A stretch of 64,000 nt of DNA from Mixophyes australis (Eukaryota > Chordata > Amphibia > Anura > Limnodynastidae): positions 3,219,934-3,283,933 of the forward strand of contig JAVHZZ010000008.1 in the NCBI GenBank assembly GCA_036250195.1, given 5' to 3'. Below the pieces are notes generated by a model. That model ran no database searches and was not told the origin of the DNA. It worked only from the letters and a program-made list of their open reading frames with translations. The translations under genes were made by a program, and so were the position numbers. Below, in pieces: positions 12,996 to 24,613 of this stretch (position 1 is its first letter; every line of letters begins with the position of its first letter).

Positions 12996-14294
12996 GATGA
13001 CATTTATTTATTTATTTATTTATTTTTATTTATTTTTTAAAGTAATTTTTATTAGGGGTTTTTTTCAAAACAAAACAATGAGTTTGAAACATACCAAGAG
13101 AATGTATAAACATACTGTATACATATGAAACTCAAATGATTACACACAATAGTAAGAAAGATAAATTATCTAAAATCCGGTATGTTATTCATGGAAAAGA
13201 AAAATGTTGTTTGTTTTTATTTTTCAGGGGGAGGGGGGAGACGAACAATGGGGGAAGGAAAGGTTTTAGGGATGGGGAGGGGAACAGGAGAATATTCTAC
13301 TCATTGTTTTATGCACCAGAATATAGGAAAGAGGAGCGATAACCCGTGTGGTTACACGGAGATCAAATTAGTTTAGGATTTTCTAAAACTTATAACCGTA
13401 GTGATCCTTCTTAAACCTGACAAGGGTACATATCAAAACAGAGACTTGTCAAACGGTTGTCAAGGGAGGCTCAGCATCATAGTAACTCGTCCAGGAAGAC
13501 CATGTGTTTTTGAAATTCACTGGTTTGTCTTTGAGAAGAGCTGTGATGCTTTCCATCCTATAGATTGACCAAACTGTATTGATAGTGGCTGAGAGCGAGG
13601 GGGGAGAGGTGTTTTTCCATAGAGCGGCAATTAAACATTTAGAGGCATTCAATATATGATTGATAAGTTTTTGTGTGGAGCGACTAGTGCCCGGGAGCCG
13701 TCTGGGTAGAAGCGAGTATAGGGGGGACTCGGGCATTTTAACCAGTGTAATATCCTTGATGAGATTATGAATTTGTTGCCAATAAGGTCGTAGTTTAGGG
13801 CAACACCACCAAACGTGCAACAGGGTACCTGGTAGACCGCACCCTCTCCAACATCTGTCGCTAGTAGTCGGAAAGATAGAGTGGAGACGAGAGGGGACCA
13901 AATACCATCTGTAGAAAATTTTGTAAGAGTTTTCCTTTATCCTAACTGATATAGATGACTTGGCTATATTAGCTCTTACCTTTGACCATTCTTTAGGAGT
14001 CAGTGTCTCCCCGGTGTCCCTCTCCCAGGCAAGCTCATGAGGGTCTTTTTCGGGTTGGCCAAAGTTGTTAATCAATTGATACAAAGTGGAAATTAAGCCT
14101 CTAGTAGTGGGGGAACAGCGACATAAAGATTCTAAAGTAGAACATCGAACCGAGGGGGGAGGCGCGTTTAAGGATCGATAGAGGTGCCTAAGTTGAAGAT
14201 ATTGATAAAAGATTTTTTGGGGCAAATGTAATCTTCTCTGTAAGTCTGAGAATGTAGGAAAAACCCCAGCCGGGACCAGATGACATTTATTTAT
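12996..14294 (-). mobile_element. 5'-truncated L1 (Tx1-like) LINE with target duplication
   Basis: The minus-strand reading frame from 14278 to 13449 is open (about 276 codons) and resembles the C-terminal end of amphibian L1-like ORF2: YRWYLVPSRLH, then CWRGCGLPGTLLHVWWCCP, the Cys/His region after reverse transcriptase. The element is flanked by GATGACATTTATTTAT at 12996-13011 and 14279-14294, and its 3' end (13012-13050) is an AAAT-type tail. It is truncated at 14278, so it has no reverse transcriptase or endonuclease and cannot move by itself. The intact frame suggests a fairly recent insertion. Confidence 0.85.
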
Positions 14295-16283
14295 ATAACT
14301 CTGTATACACAGGATTTATTAATCCGCATTTATGAAATATTACCCATTCGCCAGCACTGAGGCCGTTGTCTGATAGCAGCTTGGAGACTTTTTTTTTTTT
14401 TTAAATCAAATTGTGAATTATTGATCCTGTTCTTGCAGTTGTCATTAGTTTGGTTATTGATCTGGCGCCTGGTGCTTAGTGTTATCCTCTCCAATCCTGT
14501 TTCATCTGTGGCCTCTTCATGATCACATTGTCTTCTGCAGACTCTGTTCAGTTTGTGACAGTTTAATTCTGGCAAATAGCACAAAATTCTCTTCCAGTCG
14601 CCAGAAGAAGCCGTTTGTGCTTCGTGTCCACGATTCTCTCACTGATCTTCTCACCAAGTGAAAGTCCTGACCCGCGACCCTAAGACCCCCTCTCACCATC
14701 ATATGTAACTGTACTCTGACCGGAACATGACATCGCTGTCAATACATCGATACAATCTTTACGTGATCATACTCCTTATACTTTAATGGTTCTGTTATGT
14801 TTTTCAGGGACTGGGGGGGGGGGGGGGCATCTGCTACCCGGGTGCGGTCCCATAGTCGGCTACCATGGCCTGGATCACAATGCATTTTTTTTCCTTTAAA
14901 ATATTCCTAATAGCATACATGCCTACTGTTAGGCACTGAAGTCCGGGAGTTCCCGCAGGCAGCGTGACTAGAGGGAGGGAGGGGGTGGGGCACGGTCAAT
15001 CGTGTCATATTGGCCCCTCCCCCGTGTAAAAATGATGTTTTGATGCGGGTGCGGGGCCAAAATAACGCGATTCACTACAAATCGCTTTATTTTGGCCAGG
15101 TATTTGTTGGATGTGGGAGACTTGATTTCGGGAGTCTCCCGGACATTCCGGAAGAGTTGGCAAGTATGCCTAATAGGCTGCTGGGTCGAGTCTTCCTCCC
15201 TCGACTAAAATTTGCCAGCCCTTCCCTGGTATTTATACAGTGATACATTGTATCAGAAATTGTTGAGGTAAAGAATATTTGCATCCTAAACTAAAAGTAT
15301 AATAACTCTGTTCCCCAGTCCTCTCATTGGGATGATTCAGAACCTCACAGGGGCGGTGTCTGAGGACGTTGCTAGAAATGTAAGAACTGTCTGCGTAGAT
15401 CGGGCGAGAGGGTCTCCTGCTTGGGCCATTACATGAGGACCCTCCACAATGCAGCATCGGATCAATCCAAACATCAGAGTTCAGTACAAATATCAAATAG
15501 TACAAATAGTTTTGTGTGGAGTTCTCCTTTAAAGAGTAATTAATTCACTAAATAACATGTTTGTTTCTACCTGGAGTCATACAATGAGAAATCTCTGCTG
15601 CGGATACTGGATTCTGTTTTTAAATGTTATTTTCTTAATAAACTGTTTGCACAAATCCAGAATAGTGAAGGGGAGAAAATGATCAGTGAATTATAACTGT
15701 ATAACTAAGGGTCCCCTCCCCAGCAACACATGAGGTCTCCTGGGGGCTGCAGTACAGGATTTTAGGTGGTGGGATGTGCTCATATTTGCAGTGTTGTGTC
15801 TGGTTATATGTGGGTGGGATATCTGCAGATTTAGACTGAGAGCTCTGCAAATATTTATCATATTTTGGGCGTCTGCGTCAGTGCAGAAGCCCAGAATTCT
15901 TCCTAATAGGGTCTGTCAGAGCGTCTGTAACACCTCACGTCACAGCCAGCGAGAGCTGGGGTCTGTCCTGGGAATCTGCTCCGTCTGAGTCATCGCTGCC
16001 TTCAGCTTCCTCCGCAGTCACACTGTCACCGAGGTGTAAATTATAGAAAGGTTTGTGTGGAAATCTCAGCTCCAAACATTTATTACACGTCATTTATTTC
16101 AGCAGAAACCTTTTCACACTTCACATTTTTATAGGCAGTGATGTTTTTTTGGTGCTTCTAATCGACTTGGAGTCTGTTTATTTTAACTTCATATTTGAGA
16201 TTTGTATTTCTGATTAAATAATCAGGTTGTACAAACTTTCATATCAACACCACAATCTACCTGCACCAGTGTTACAGTCACTA
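14295..16283. other. Gene-free stretch
   Basis: No coding exon supported. Contains a G(15) run at 14813-14827 and a dispersed element at about 14916-15174 with partial inverted ends (CCGGGAGT / ACTCCCGG, GGCAAGTATGCC) of the type also seen near 1625 and 54930. Confidence 0.45.
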
Positions 16284-16912
16284 CTACTGTGCTGCTGGGG
16301 GACCCTGCTCCTTCCACTATATGATGCTGTCTGTTGCTTCCATTCCCCTCCTCACATCATATCACTGCCCCTGTCTCATGCAGCCCTGTCCTCACTAACA
16401 CATCACTCATCTCCTGATATACTCTGTGCTGCTGGGGGACCATGCTCCTTCCACTATATAACTCTCAGTCTGTGGCTTCCTGCTGCCTCCATTCCCCTCC
16501 TCACATCATGTCACTGCCCTGTCGCATGCAGCCCTGTCCTCACTAACACATCACTCGTCTCCTGATATACTCTGTGCTGCTGGGGAAACTGCTCCTTCCA
16601 CTATATAACTCTCAGTCTGTGGCTTCCTGCTGCCTCCATTCCCCTCCTCACATCATGTCACTGCCCCTGTCACATGCAGCCCTGTCCTCACTAACACATC
16701 ACTCATCTCCTGATATACTCAGTGCTGCTGGGGGACCCTGCTCCTTCCACTATATAACTCTCAGTCTGTGGCTTCCTGCTGCCTCCATTCCCCTCCTCAC
16801 ATCATGTCACTGCCCTGTCGCATGCAGCCCTGTCCTCACTAACACATCACTAGTCTCCTGATATACTCTGTGCTGCTGGGGAAACTGCTCCTTCCACTAT
16901 ATAACTCTCATT
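16284..16912. repeat. 148-base tandem repeat, about 4 copies
   Basis: The marker TGCTGCTGGGG recurs at 16290, 16428, 16575, 16723 and 16871, giving periods of 138, 147, 148 and 148 bases. Each unit contains CTCCTTCCACTATATAACTC and CACTAACACATCACT. The short reading frames in it are by-products of the repeat. Confidence 0.9.
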
Positions 16913-17516
16913 AGGGAGGAGGCGCAGGAGTCAGGACAGAACTGAAAGGGTGTTATGTCTTGTGGTCGGGGGTTGGGATTTGTGGGTTTACTCAGCTTCT
17001 CTCTTATGAATGAACCAGTGTGTTTATTATTAACATTGTACCATTTAGTGACCCCCTGAACAGTGCGTTGGGATCGTTCGTACAGAGATCCGCTGAGCGT
17101 ACACAGTCTGCCCAGTAAGCGTTATTGGGGGAGGGGAAGGGGGTGTTATAAATCCATGCACAGTGCAAGCCTGTTATTATAAGAACATATAATATTCCTC
17201 CCGCCCCTGCTGTATCCACAAACCAGTACATGAGGGGCGGATAACTGGCAGATTCGTTATAAATCCCTTTATATTCCAGGTGTTTGTGAATGTTGGGGCC
17301 CCAGACCCCTGTTTTGCTAATAGTGGCGGTGGGCTGAGTGTGAAAGCTTTACAATGGGGGGGGGAGTGTTTCCCAAACCCAGTCCTCATGTACCATTAAC
17401 AGTGCATGTTTTCCATGTCTCCTTGCTGGAGCACAGGTGTATTCATTACTGATACATTGTAACAGCGACAGGTGGTATAATTATTTCCCTTGTGATCTGG
17501 AAAACCTGCCCTGTTT

Positions 17517-17926
17517 TGCTGGGTACACACCTATACAATTATCATGCCAATCACACGATAAACAACATTTGGTCAGAAATGGTATCCATGTGTACGCTCC
17601 CACGATCATGTTTTACCAAAACCCATTGCGTCTACTGATTTGGTTTTCTAAACTTCCTAAAAATCACGATCAACGATAGAACGATGTCAGGTAAATGTGG
17701 CAGTGTGTACGCACTCACCACCAGCAGTGTAGGCAGATATCTGTACAGTGTACAGAGTCAGGATCTTCTCAGCAGATGGTTATGAGAGATGAAGATCACA
17801 GATCTGATGGTAAATCGTGTAGGTGTGTACACAGGAATCTACATGACCATCGGGACTGTCAGTCGTTGGTGAAATCGTTACAGAAATCGCATCTGCAGTA
17901 ATATTGTATAATGTGCACCCAGCTTT
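17517..17926. mobile_element. GGGTACACAC-type MITE
   Basis: Ends GCTGGGTACACAC and GTGCACCCAGC are inverted repeats. The interior matches 6051-6490 and 38291-38545. Non-coding. Confidence 0.6.
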
Positions 17927-18943
17927 TGGGCTCCCCGAGGACTGGTTTTGGGAAACACTGCATTAGCAGATTACATTATACACAGGATTAGGATTCTCTG
18001 CCTCCCAGCAGATTATTGATTATTTATTCGCATCTCATTTGCATAGAGGGAGGTAACCAATGAGGCTGTTTGGACATTTGTCTGTATTTCAATAATCCAA
18101 TAATCCTCCACTGTTTTACCTGTCACCTTCCTAATACCCCATTCCTCCTCTGTGGCTGGAACTGTGAGGACCCAGGAGAATTAGCAGAAATGGGGGGTTG
18201 GGTTATGGAAAACTTTTTAAAAGATACTTTAAGATCCTTGGCATTTTTAAAGTTATATAAGAAAATCTAATTTGCATGTTTGTAGAGACTGCAGACAACC
18301 CCAGACAGATCGTTTCTGCAACTGTACCTCGTATATATTTTGGAGTCACTGGCCAACCAGATCTTCTGTCCAATCTGATCAGTCAGATTTTGGTTGGCCA
18401 GTATTGTGGACACTCGTTAAGTGCAGCCTTAGTTCTATTAACTATTTTAATATCTATAGGTATATAAATGTTATATTTTATGTAATCTAAAGACATTTAT
18501 TTGCATTTTAGAGTTGAAATGATAACTATAGATTTAAAGTGAAAGCTTTATCAGAAGTTCATTGAGCGCCCTCTGGTGTATATAGATGGAACTTCTCCAG
18601 AGGTGACAGTAGTTGCAGAATGTAGACAGGAGAGTGAAAGTTTAACAACTGTATTGAGGCTTAAAGCCATTGTTTTGTTACCTGTCTTAGTACACGAGGG
18701 GTAGGAGGAGCTCTGATTTTAATTATCCTGTTTTTTTACGCTGTAACTTCCAGAGTGATCAGCTGAGAAGGGAGCTCTGGTTTGAAACCGACACGAATCT
18801 CTTTAGTAGTTGGGGTGATGTTGTCAGTGGCAGCAGATTTAAAGAGCCTTATAGGTGGAAGCCGTGGAACCAAATCTAGAGAGAGAATTGCCTGCTCTGC
18901 CCCTCACCAGATATTATACCTGATGTGTTTTCTTCTCTTCTAG
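17927..18943 (+). other. Probable intron upstream of the mucin-like exons
   Basis: No exon seen; the acceptor of the first supported exon ends it. A small fold-back segment (TGGCCAACCAGAT / ATTTTGGTTGGCCA) lies at about 18350-18400. Confidence 0.4.
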
Positions 18944-19345
18944 GAGAGGATCAGGAAGAGACAACCAGTCAGAGCAACAATCTTGAGAGCTCCGTGGCCA
19001 CCACTAGTCCATCCTTTGTGAATTCAGCAGATTTTCATGACGTGAGCGTAGGCTCCAACCTCTCTGAGTTTGTAGAAGCCACATCTGGATCTCAAGGTAC
19101 TGAGACGACCCTAAAGACAGAGCGACCGGCGTCGGAGGTGTTGTCCACGGCCACGGAGCTGGAATCTGCCACCGTTACTGGAGCTCCAGAAGAAGTCACC
19201 ACTGAGAGTGATCGGGCTGCGTCCAGTCCCCGCAGAACACTTCCCACTCCAGACACCAGCGACGTTGTGACCAGCGCAGACCTCACTCCACCCACCCCGA
19301 CATCCCGTCCGGCTGCCACCGCTGTTGTAGAGGAAGGAACGACGG
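18944..19345 (+). CDS. Mucin-like gene: first Ser/Thr-rich exon found
   Basis: Acceptor TTCTCTTCTAG precedes the exon and donor GGTAAGTG follows it. Both ends are phase 1, so the exon could be skipped without breaking the frame. It encodes about 134 residues, starting GEDQEETTSQ, with the sequon NLS and no cysteine; the composition is dominated by S, T, E, A and P. Confidence 0.75.
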
Positions 19346-21579
19346 GTAAGTGACCTTCTCTGGTCTCCACCGTATAGAAACTTTGGATTAGACTTGAGTA
19401 GCGCTTGTGGCCCACAGCACTTGCAGAAGTCGGCACCTATAGCGTATTTTATAATAGATATTAATAGCAACAAACAAAATGTCCATATTGTATATTTATG
19501 ATGTATCTGATTTTTGTTACCTAAAATGTGGTTTTCAAATCTGCTTTTTGAAACTGTTCTGACTTTGTGAAGACATCTTGCAGTTCTTTCAAATAAGATG
19601 TAGAAGAAAATGCTGAAATGACAAAACATGATGTGAGATAGAGAAGCTCCACTTCCATATCAGGTGTATTATTTAGCTTAGTAATGCTTAGGCTGTGATA
19701 CATATTTATACCCAATATTGGCCCAAACTTGTTCTATAAGTTATAGAACAGACCTAACACATACGAGTTGTCCTGCACTTGTATAGATAGAGACTGTGCC
19801 ACCAGTACGATCTGACGGGTTAACTCATCTTGTCTATCGCTAGAGACCTCAGACAATGAAACGGAGAGACCGTCGCTGGTCAGCACACTCAGGACATCAG
19901 CAGCCCAGACCAAGACCAGTATGGAGTCACCAGTAGACACCACTGAACCCGCCACAACGTCCCACCGCACCTGGATGTCCACCATCACCACCAGCCTCTT
20001 CATAACAACCACAGTGACCAGCGCAGATCCTACCAGCCCAGCCACACAGAGCACCACCACCTCTCGTACAACCAGGGCGGAGGTGCAGAAGGGGTCGTCT
20101 GTGCTGGAAGTTGGAGATGATAAAGGTGAGTCCTGGGTATGATCCTGAAGCTTCACATTCATAGATCTCAAAAATGTAAGAGCGGCTTTTTAACCAGACA
20201 CCTGATTAGCGCTATCTATGTCGTGGCGTTATCTACATCGTTCAGTGATATTATGGTTACAAACCGTAAAGAGGATGTTCACCCCTCCCTCCATCAACGT
20301 TGAAGCCACCATGATGTAGTCAGGACCTGGGGATCTCCTGGGACCCTCACCAGAGAGTTGAGGCTGCTCCCTCTAGTTGGAGGACTAGATATAAACCTCT
20401 GGATGACTGCAGCCATGGTGACCGATTTAAACGGTCAGGGGAGGCGTGTAGTGAAGGCATCATCTGATTGGATGACAGCAGGAACTAATCTGGTGCTAGT
20501 TTCTTGCATCCCATGTGCTCCAGGCTTCTCTCTCTGACATCATGGGAGTGGGGGGTGCTATAAATGGATCGAGGTAGACATCCTCTTTCAGGGATGAACA
20601 CACCAGGTGAATTAAGGACATAATACTGATAACAATGTATTTGACAGAGCTTTAACTTTCTAAATGAAACAAGCGCACTCCCATCCCTAAGGATTTGGCC
20701 CCTGAAGGCCTTGCTCCAGGGTATAGATTAGCTGCTCCGTGCAGACATAGAGGAGGAGCACCGGCCAACGGGCCAATGATGGAGCCAGACAAGGGATGTT
20801 GGGTATCTGAGTTTATTTCATTCTTCTTTTTCCCTCTCACAGAGCTGCCAAGTTACCACTCCATAACCCGCTCCAACCCTCTGTTTGTCATGATTGTCTC
20901 CATCTTTACCGTCATGGTGGTCATGATCGTGGTGGTAGTGGGCTTCCATCGATACAAGAAAAGGAGCAGTCGTACAGAGTTCAGACGTCTGCAGGACCTC
21001 CCCATGGTGAGAAAACTGAGGATGACCAGCGCTTAGATTCTGTGTTTGTTAAGTCGGCTTTGGCCGGTCGTTTTAGGATTAATTCTTGGTGAATAATTTG
21101 GTCACTTCACCCGAACTTTACCTCAATGCCTTTAATAGAGACAGGATTTGTTTAGTTGATGGTGTATTTTTGTGGACCCACTGATCATCTGTTCGGAACC
21201 ATGAATATTTGGCCATGAAGTATTTGAATGACATCACTGAATCCTAGTAAATTGATTGGCCGCAGTCTCATGACTATAGGAACCGCCCATAAAATGGCTG
21301 CCTCCAGGTTTTCTAAGTGACTGATGCACTTTTAACCACCATGTGATTGCTGTAATGATCTTTTAGCTGCTTTCAGTGACCATCTGTCTATTTATACTAC
21401 TACAACTCCCCTTCCCCTCCTTTACATATTGTCGCTGGTATCATTATCAGAGCGCGGACAAATAAGACAATAATTATAGAGGTAGATTTTATTTAGCTGT
21501 TGATTTGCATTCATGGTGTCTCTTTGTTCCGCAGGATGACATGATGGAAGACACCCCGTTGTCTCTGTACAGCTACTAG
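18944..21579 (+). CDS. Unrecognised mucin-like single-pass membrane protein, 3' four exons (5' end not found)
   Basis: Exons at 18944-19345, 19844-20125, 20843-21006 and 21535-21579 join in one open frame (intron phases 1,1,1,0) and give 296 complete residues after a split first codon. The two upstream exons encode a Ser/Thr/Pro-rich, low-complexity stretch with many TT, TS and SP pairs and two N-glycosylation sequons (NLS, NET), as expected of an O-glycosylated ectodomain. The third encodes a hydrophobic span (about PLFVMIVSIF through VVVVGF) followed by YKKRSSR, a stop-transfer signal that puts the C terminus in the cytosol. The tail of about 30 residues is acidic and ends DTPLSLYSY. A signal-peptide exon must lie upstream, because the first exon seen starts in phase 1 after a good acceptor. 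The gene is tail to tail with CCDC163. I do not recognise the family and infer only a cell-surface, mucin-like topology. Confidence 0.75.
19844..20125 (+). CDS. Mucin-like gene: second Ser/Thr-rich exon
   Basis: The exon lies between acceptor TATCGCTAG and donor AAAGGTGAGT and is phase 1 at both ends, like its neighbour. It encodes about 94 residues with runs such as TTSLFITTTVTSA and STTTSRTTR and one NET sequon. The matching phases and compositions suggest the two exons arose by duplication or are interchangeable modules. Confidence 0.75.
20843..21006 (+). CDS. Mucin-like gene: transmembrane exon
   Basis: A pyrimidine-rich tract ending CTCTCACAG precedes the exon, and donor ATGGTGAGA follows it. 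It encodes the juxtamembrane ELPSYHSITR segment, one hydrophobic span of about 23 residues, the basic stop-transfer cluster YKKRSSR and the start of the cytoplasmic tail (EFRRLQDLPM). Confidence 0.8.
21535..21579 (+). CDS. Mucin-like gene: last coding exon
   Basis: After acceptor TTGTTCCGCAG the frame gives DDMMEDTPLSLYSY and stops at TAG 21577-21579. The acidic stretch followed by a tyrosine-containing end could be a trafficking or phosphorylation motif, but that is only a guess. Confidence 0.75.
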   Translation, partial: DDMMEDTPLSLYSY

Positions 21580-23263
21580 ATCCCAGATCGTCTCGAGCTG
21601 TCAGCCTTATTTTGCACAAGACTTTAAATCGATCTTTATGGTGAGCTCCAGTTATGTCGGGATGGGACAGATTCTCTCGTCTCCTCGGTCCCCACTGTGC
21701 CTTCAATCAGTGCGGTGTCAGCCGAGGGCTTGGGCGATTTTTGGGGTATTTTGGTCATTGCCCAGTTGTGCGCAGGATTTACTACTGAAAGAACCGTCTC
21801 CTTCAGTCTGAACCGTCATAGTTTGGACCCTCTGTTGTTAGAGGCACCTACAGAGCGACAAAGATAGTTCCTCAGACAGTGACCAGTCTTATTCCTCATT
21901 GTGTTGTTATTCTGCCTTCAGTTTTGTACAGTTCTATTGTTTCAGCCACTTTGTGCTTTGCCAAATGATTTTGTGAACATTTATCTTTAGACCCTATGTG
22001 CCAACCTCACTTATACCCCCCCCTTCCCCAACACGTGTGCCTGACGTCCAGACATTTCCTAGGATGATGGGAAATAACTTTGTAAATACGGAATCCCAGG
22101 AAGTCGGGATTCTCACAGGTCCTGGAAACTTGGATCTCTTACAGCAATAAGACTTTTCTGGGTGTTTCCATGTATGTATCGCAATACGAGGGATTGTACC
22201 GGTTGGATATTTAGTTTCCAGAGAAGGAAGTGCCACCAAAATCTCCGGATTTGAGGCCTAGATAAACAAGGCCCTTATTAAACAGAGGGCAGGAGAGCAC
22301 GTAGGATATAGTCCAACTGATGGCAAAATCCTACCGGTATGTTCATGCAATAGCTTCAATGGAGTAATCTATAAACATGGACTTAATACCATTTCATCCT
22401 AAGTATACTTTAACAATTAGCTGTTTATAATGTTCCCATAACCAAGATTATAGGATGAAAGGAACTGAGCAACGTTCTGATCTCTATATAAAGCTTCCTC
22501 TACGGGGACAGTATTGATGTTTCACGGAACACCCCCCAGTTACCAAAACTCAACAGTGTCTACAACAAACGTCTGGACTTGTTTAGTCTAGAAACTTTCA
22601 CTTAAATGTTTGTGAATGTTACAGCTATTTAATATAACATTAATTTATATTTTACACCCAACGGTCCTTTCACTTTTCTCGGTACCAGACAGAGAAGATA
22701 ACAGGTCGTCCTTCAGCTGAGAATGATGAAAACTAGTGCACAAATAACAAACGTTTGTTACTCTACGTAACCAATCAGGATCCTGCATTCACTTCTTAAA
22801 CTGCACTAGAATAAGCAGCAGTGGTCGCTATAGGTTACACCTCCCCTCCCCCAATTAGTTGGTGGATCGGTTTTCAGAAACGTCTGTCGCTGTGTTTTGC
22901 ATTATGTGAAGATTGATAGGTTTTGAAAAGTTAAAAATGTTTGGGGGCAGATTATTATTTTTTACGTCAATGATGTAAAGGAAACCAGGCGTAATATTTA
23001 ATATCTGAGTGTAACATTGCGATTTCCATTAACGCTGCCTGGACGTAGATTGTCAGACCCGAGGCCGCCACTCAGGATTTGCGCAGACCGCTGCCGCTAT
23101 CACGTAGGTCACTGCCAACGTCGCAGAGAACGTCGACATTTTGCTTTTCTGTTGTCAGATTAGAGAATACAGGAATTGTCGCCATATCCGCACCTCTGTC
23201 TTAATTACTCGTAGACGTTGTACTGAAATTATTTTCTCTAGTTTTATTACTTGTTGAAATAAA
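21580..23263 (+). other. Probable 3' UTR of the mucin-like gene
   Basis: No coding exon is visible between the TAG and the first good AATAAA on this strand, at 23258-23263, which is followed by a T-rich stretch. A 3' UTR of about 1.7 kb is inferred from that signal; no transcript evidence is available. Confidence 0.45.
23258..23263 (+). terminator. Candidate poly(A) signal of the mucin-like gene
   Basis: AATAAA on the plus strand followed by a T-rich segment. It faces the CCDC163-like poly(A) signal about 735 bases away, so the two genes converge without overlapping. Confidence 0.4.
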
Positions 23264-23997
23264 ATTTATTTTTCCCCAGTTGTGTCTCCATTTTATAGGT
23301 AACGTCTCACATGATATCCTAGTGCCGGCATTTTATAACCTAGATACACAGCGGCTACAAGCTGATAACAGAGAGGCAGCTCTATGTCTGAGATATATTA
23401 TATGTAGCTTACCCCATAGGACAGGATGCTTCACCAGTCATTAGTCCCACTGGGGTTGTGCAGTGATATTAACAGAAAATAAACCATTGCTGCCATTTAG
23501 CGCAGAGAAAATACAGGTGGTTCCAGCTGGAAGAGAAAACGCTAATTCTAAACGCCATAAAACAGACATTGAGATATAAATATGATAAATTGGTATTTTA
23601 TCAGAAATATGGCAAAAAAATATTCTGATATTTGAAGGGAATATAAATAACTGCAGATAACATGGGGTCCGTCTACCTCGTACCATATTGGTTAGTTCTA
23701 TCCTAATTCCAAATATATTATGAATTTGCACAAAGCTCGTTGTTGCACTGTGTGTAGATCACTTGTTTCTAACATGGATCACGTTTGTCAGTTACAGTTT
23801 GCAGAACACTTTACATCCTGGAACATTAATAAAAGTTACAGATAACACAACTCCCTCACTGCAGAGATGTCAGCACACGCGGCTGGCGCTGTCCGTCCCT
23901 CATGTGACCCAGAACGTGGACGTAGCAGACACCACGCCCCGTGCCCGTACCATTTACCCTACAGACTGACAAATAAAACATTAACCTTCTAAAAGGG

Positions 23998-24003
23998 TTT
24001 ATT
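23998..24003 (-). terminator. Candidate poly(A) signal of the CCDC163-like gene
   Basis: AATAAA on the minus strand about 495 bases after the stop codon, giving an ordinary-length 3' UTR. Confidence 0.4.
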
Positions 24004-24497
24004 GTCCCATTGATATAAAAGTTCCATTATCCAGGAAATAAAAATATATTTGCTATAAAATCTATGGGCACAAAATACAAAGCAGCAGTTCATCCAGTCG
24101 TCTCTCCCGGATCAATGATTGGACGGTAGTTATATATATATAGCAGCAGAGGACGGTTCACCCGATACCCCGAAACAATGATTACTGAGCGAGTTCCTGT
24201 GAGTCAACGACGATCCTTCAGTACCAAGTTGAAGTCATTATAGAGAACTGAAGAATAATGTTTCCAGCAAGACTTAAAAAGAACTATAAAATAAAAAAAA
24301 TAAAAACAACAACACGTCTTCCGGGTGATGTTCTGGATCAGAAATGTTGATCATGAAATAAAGGGAATTAATTAGTAATCTGCAGTTGGAGCCGGAGGTG
24401 GCTGAGCCCCACCCCGGGAGCGATTTAGATGCTCCTGTTCTTTGGGTTCTTGGTGCACGTTTCTGGACTATAATTAATCCATCGTGGAGGTCACAAG

Positions 24498-24613
24498 TCA
24501 GAGGTCACTGAAGTTAAGCTCTGGAGGGCTGTCTGAAAGTCCTTCCAGGTCATCGCTGAGGTCGCTCAGACTGCTCCTGGTCTTCCTGTCTCTGCGGGAT
24601 GTCGCTCTAGATC
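24498..24613 (-). CDS. CCDC163: CCDC163-like exon 11 (last)
   Basis: After acceptor GTCACCCGCAG it encodes SRATSRRDRKTRSSLSDLSD and ends PPELNFSDL at TGA 24500-24498. Confidence 0.75.

Noticed and set aside
15776..15988. A frame beginning MLIFAVLCLVICGW, signal-peptide-like, considered as exon 1 of the mucin-like gene.
   Set aside because: No acceptable phase-1 splice donor follows the hydrophobic part, and there is no promoter-like sequence upstream.
19111..19629. Minus-strand frames of 114 and 172 residues opposite the mucin-like exon.
   Set aside because: Shadows of the Ser/Thr-rich exon, whose plus-strand frame has proper splice borders and connects to a membrane span.
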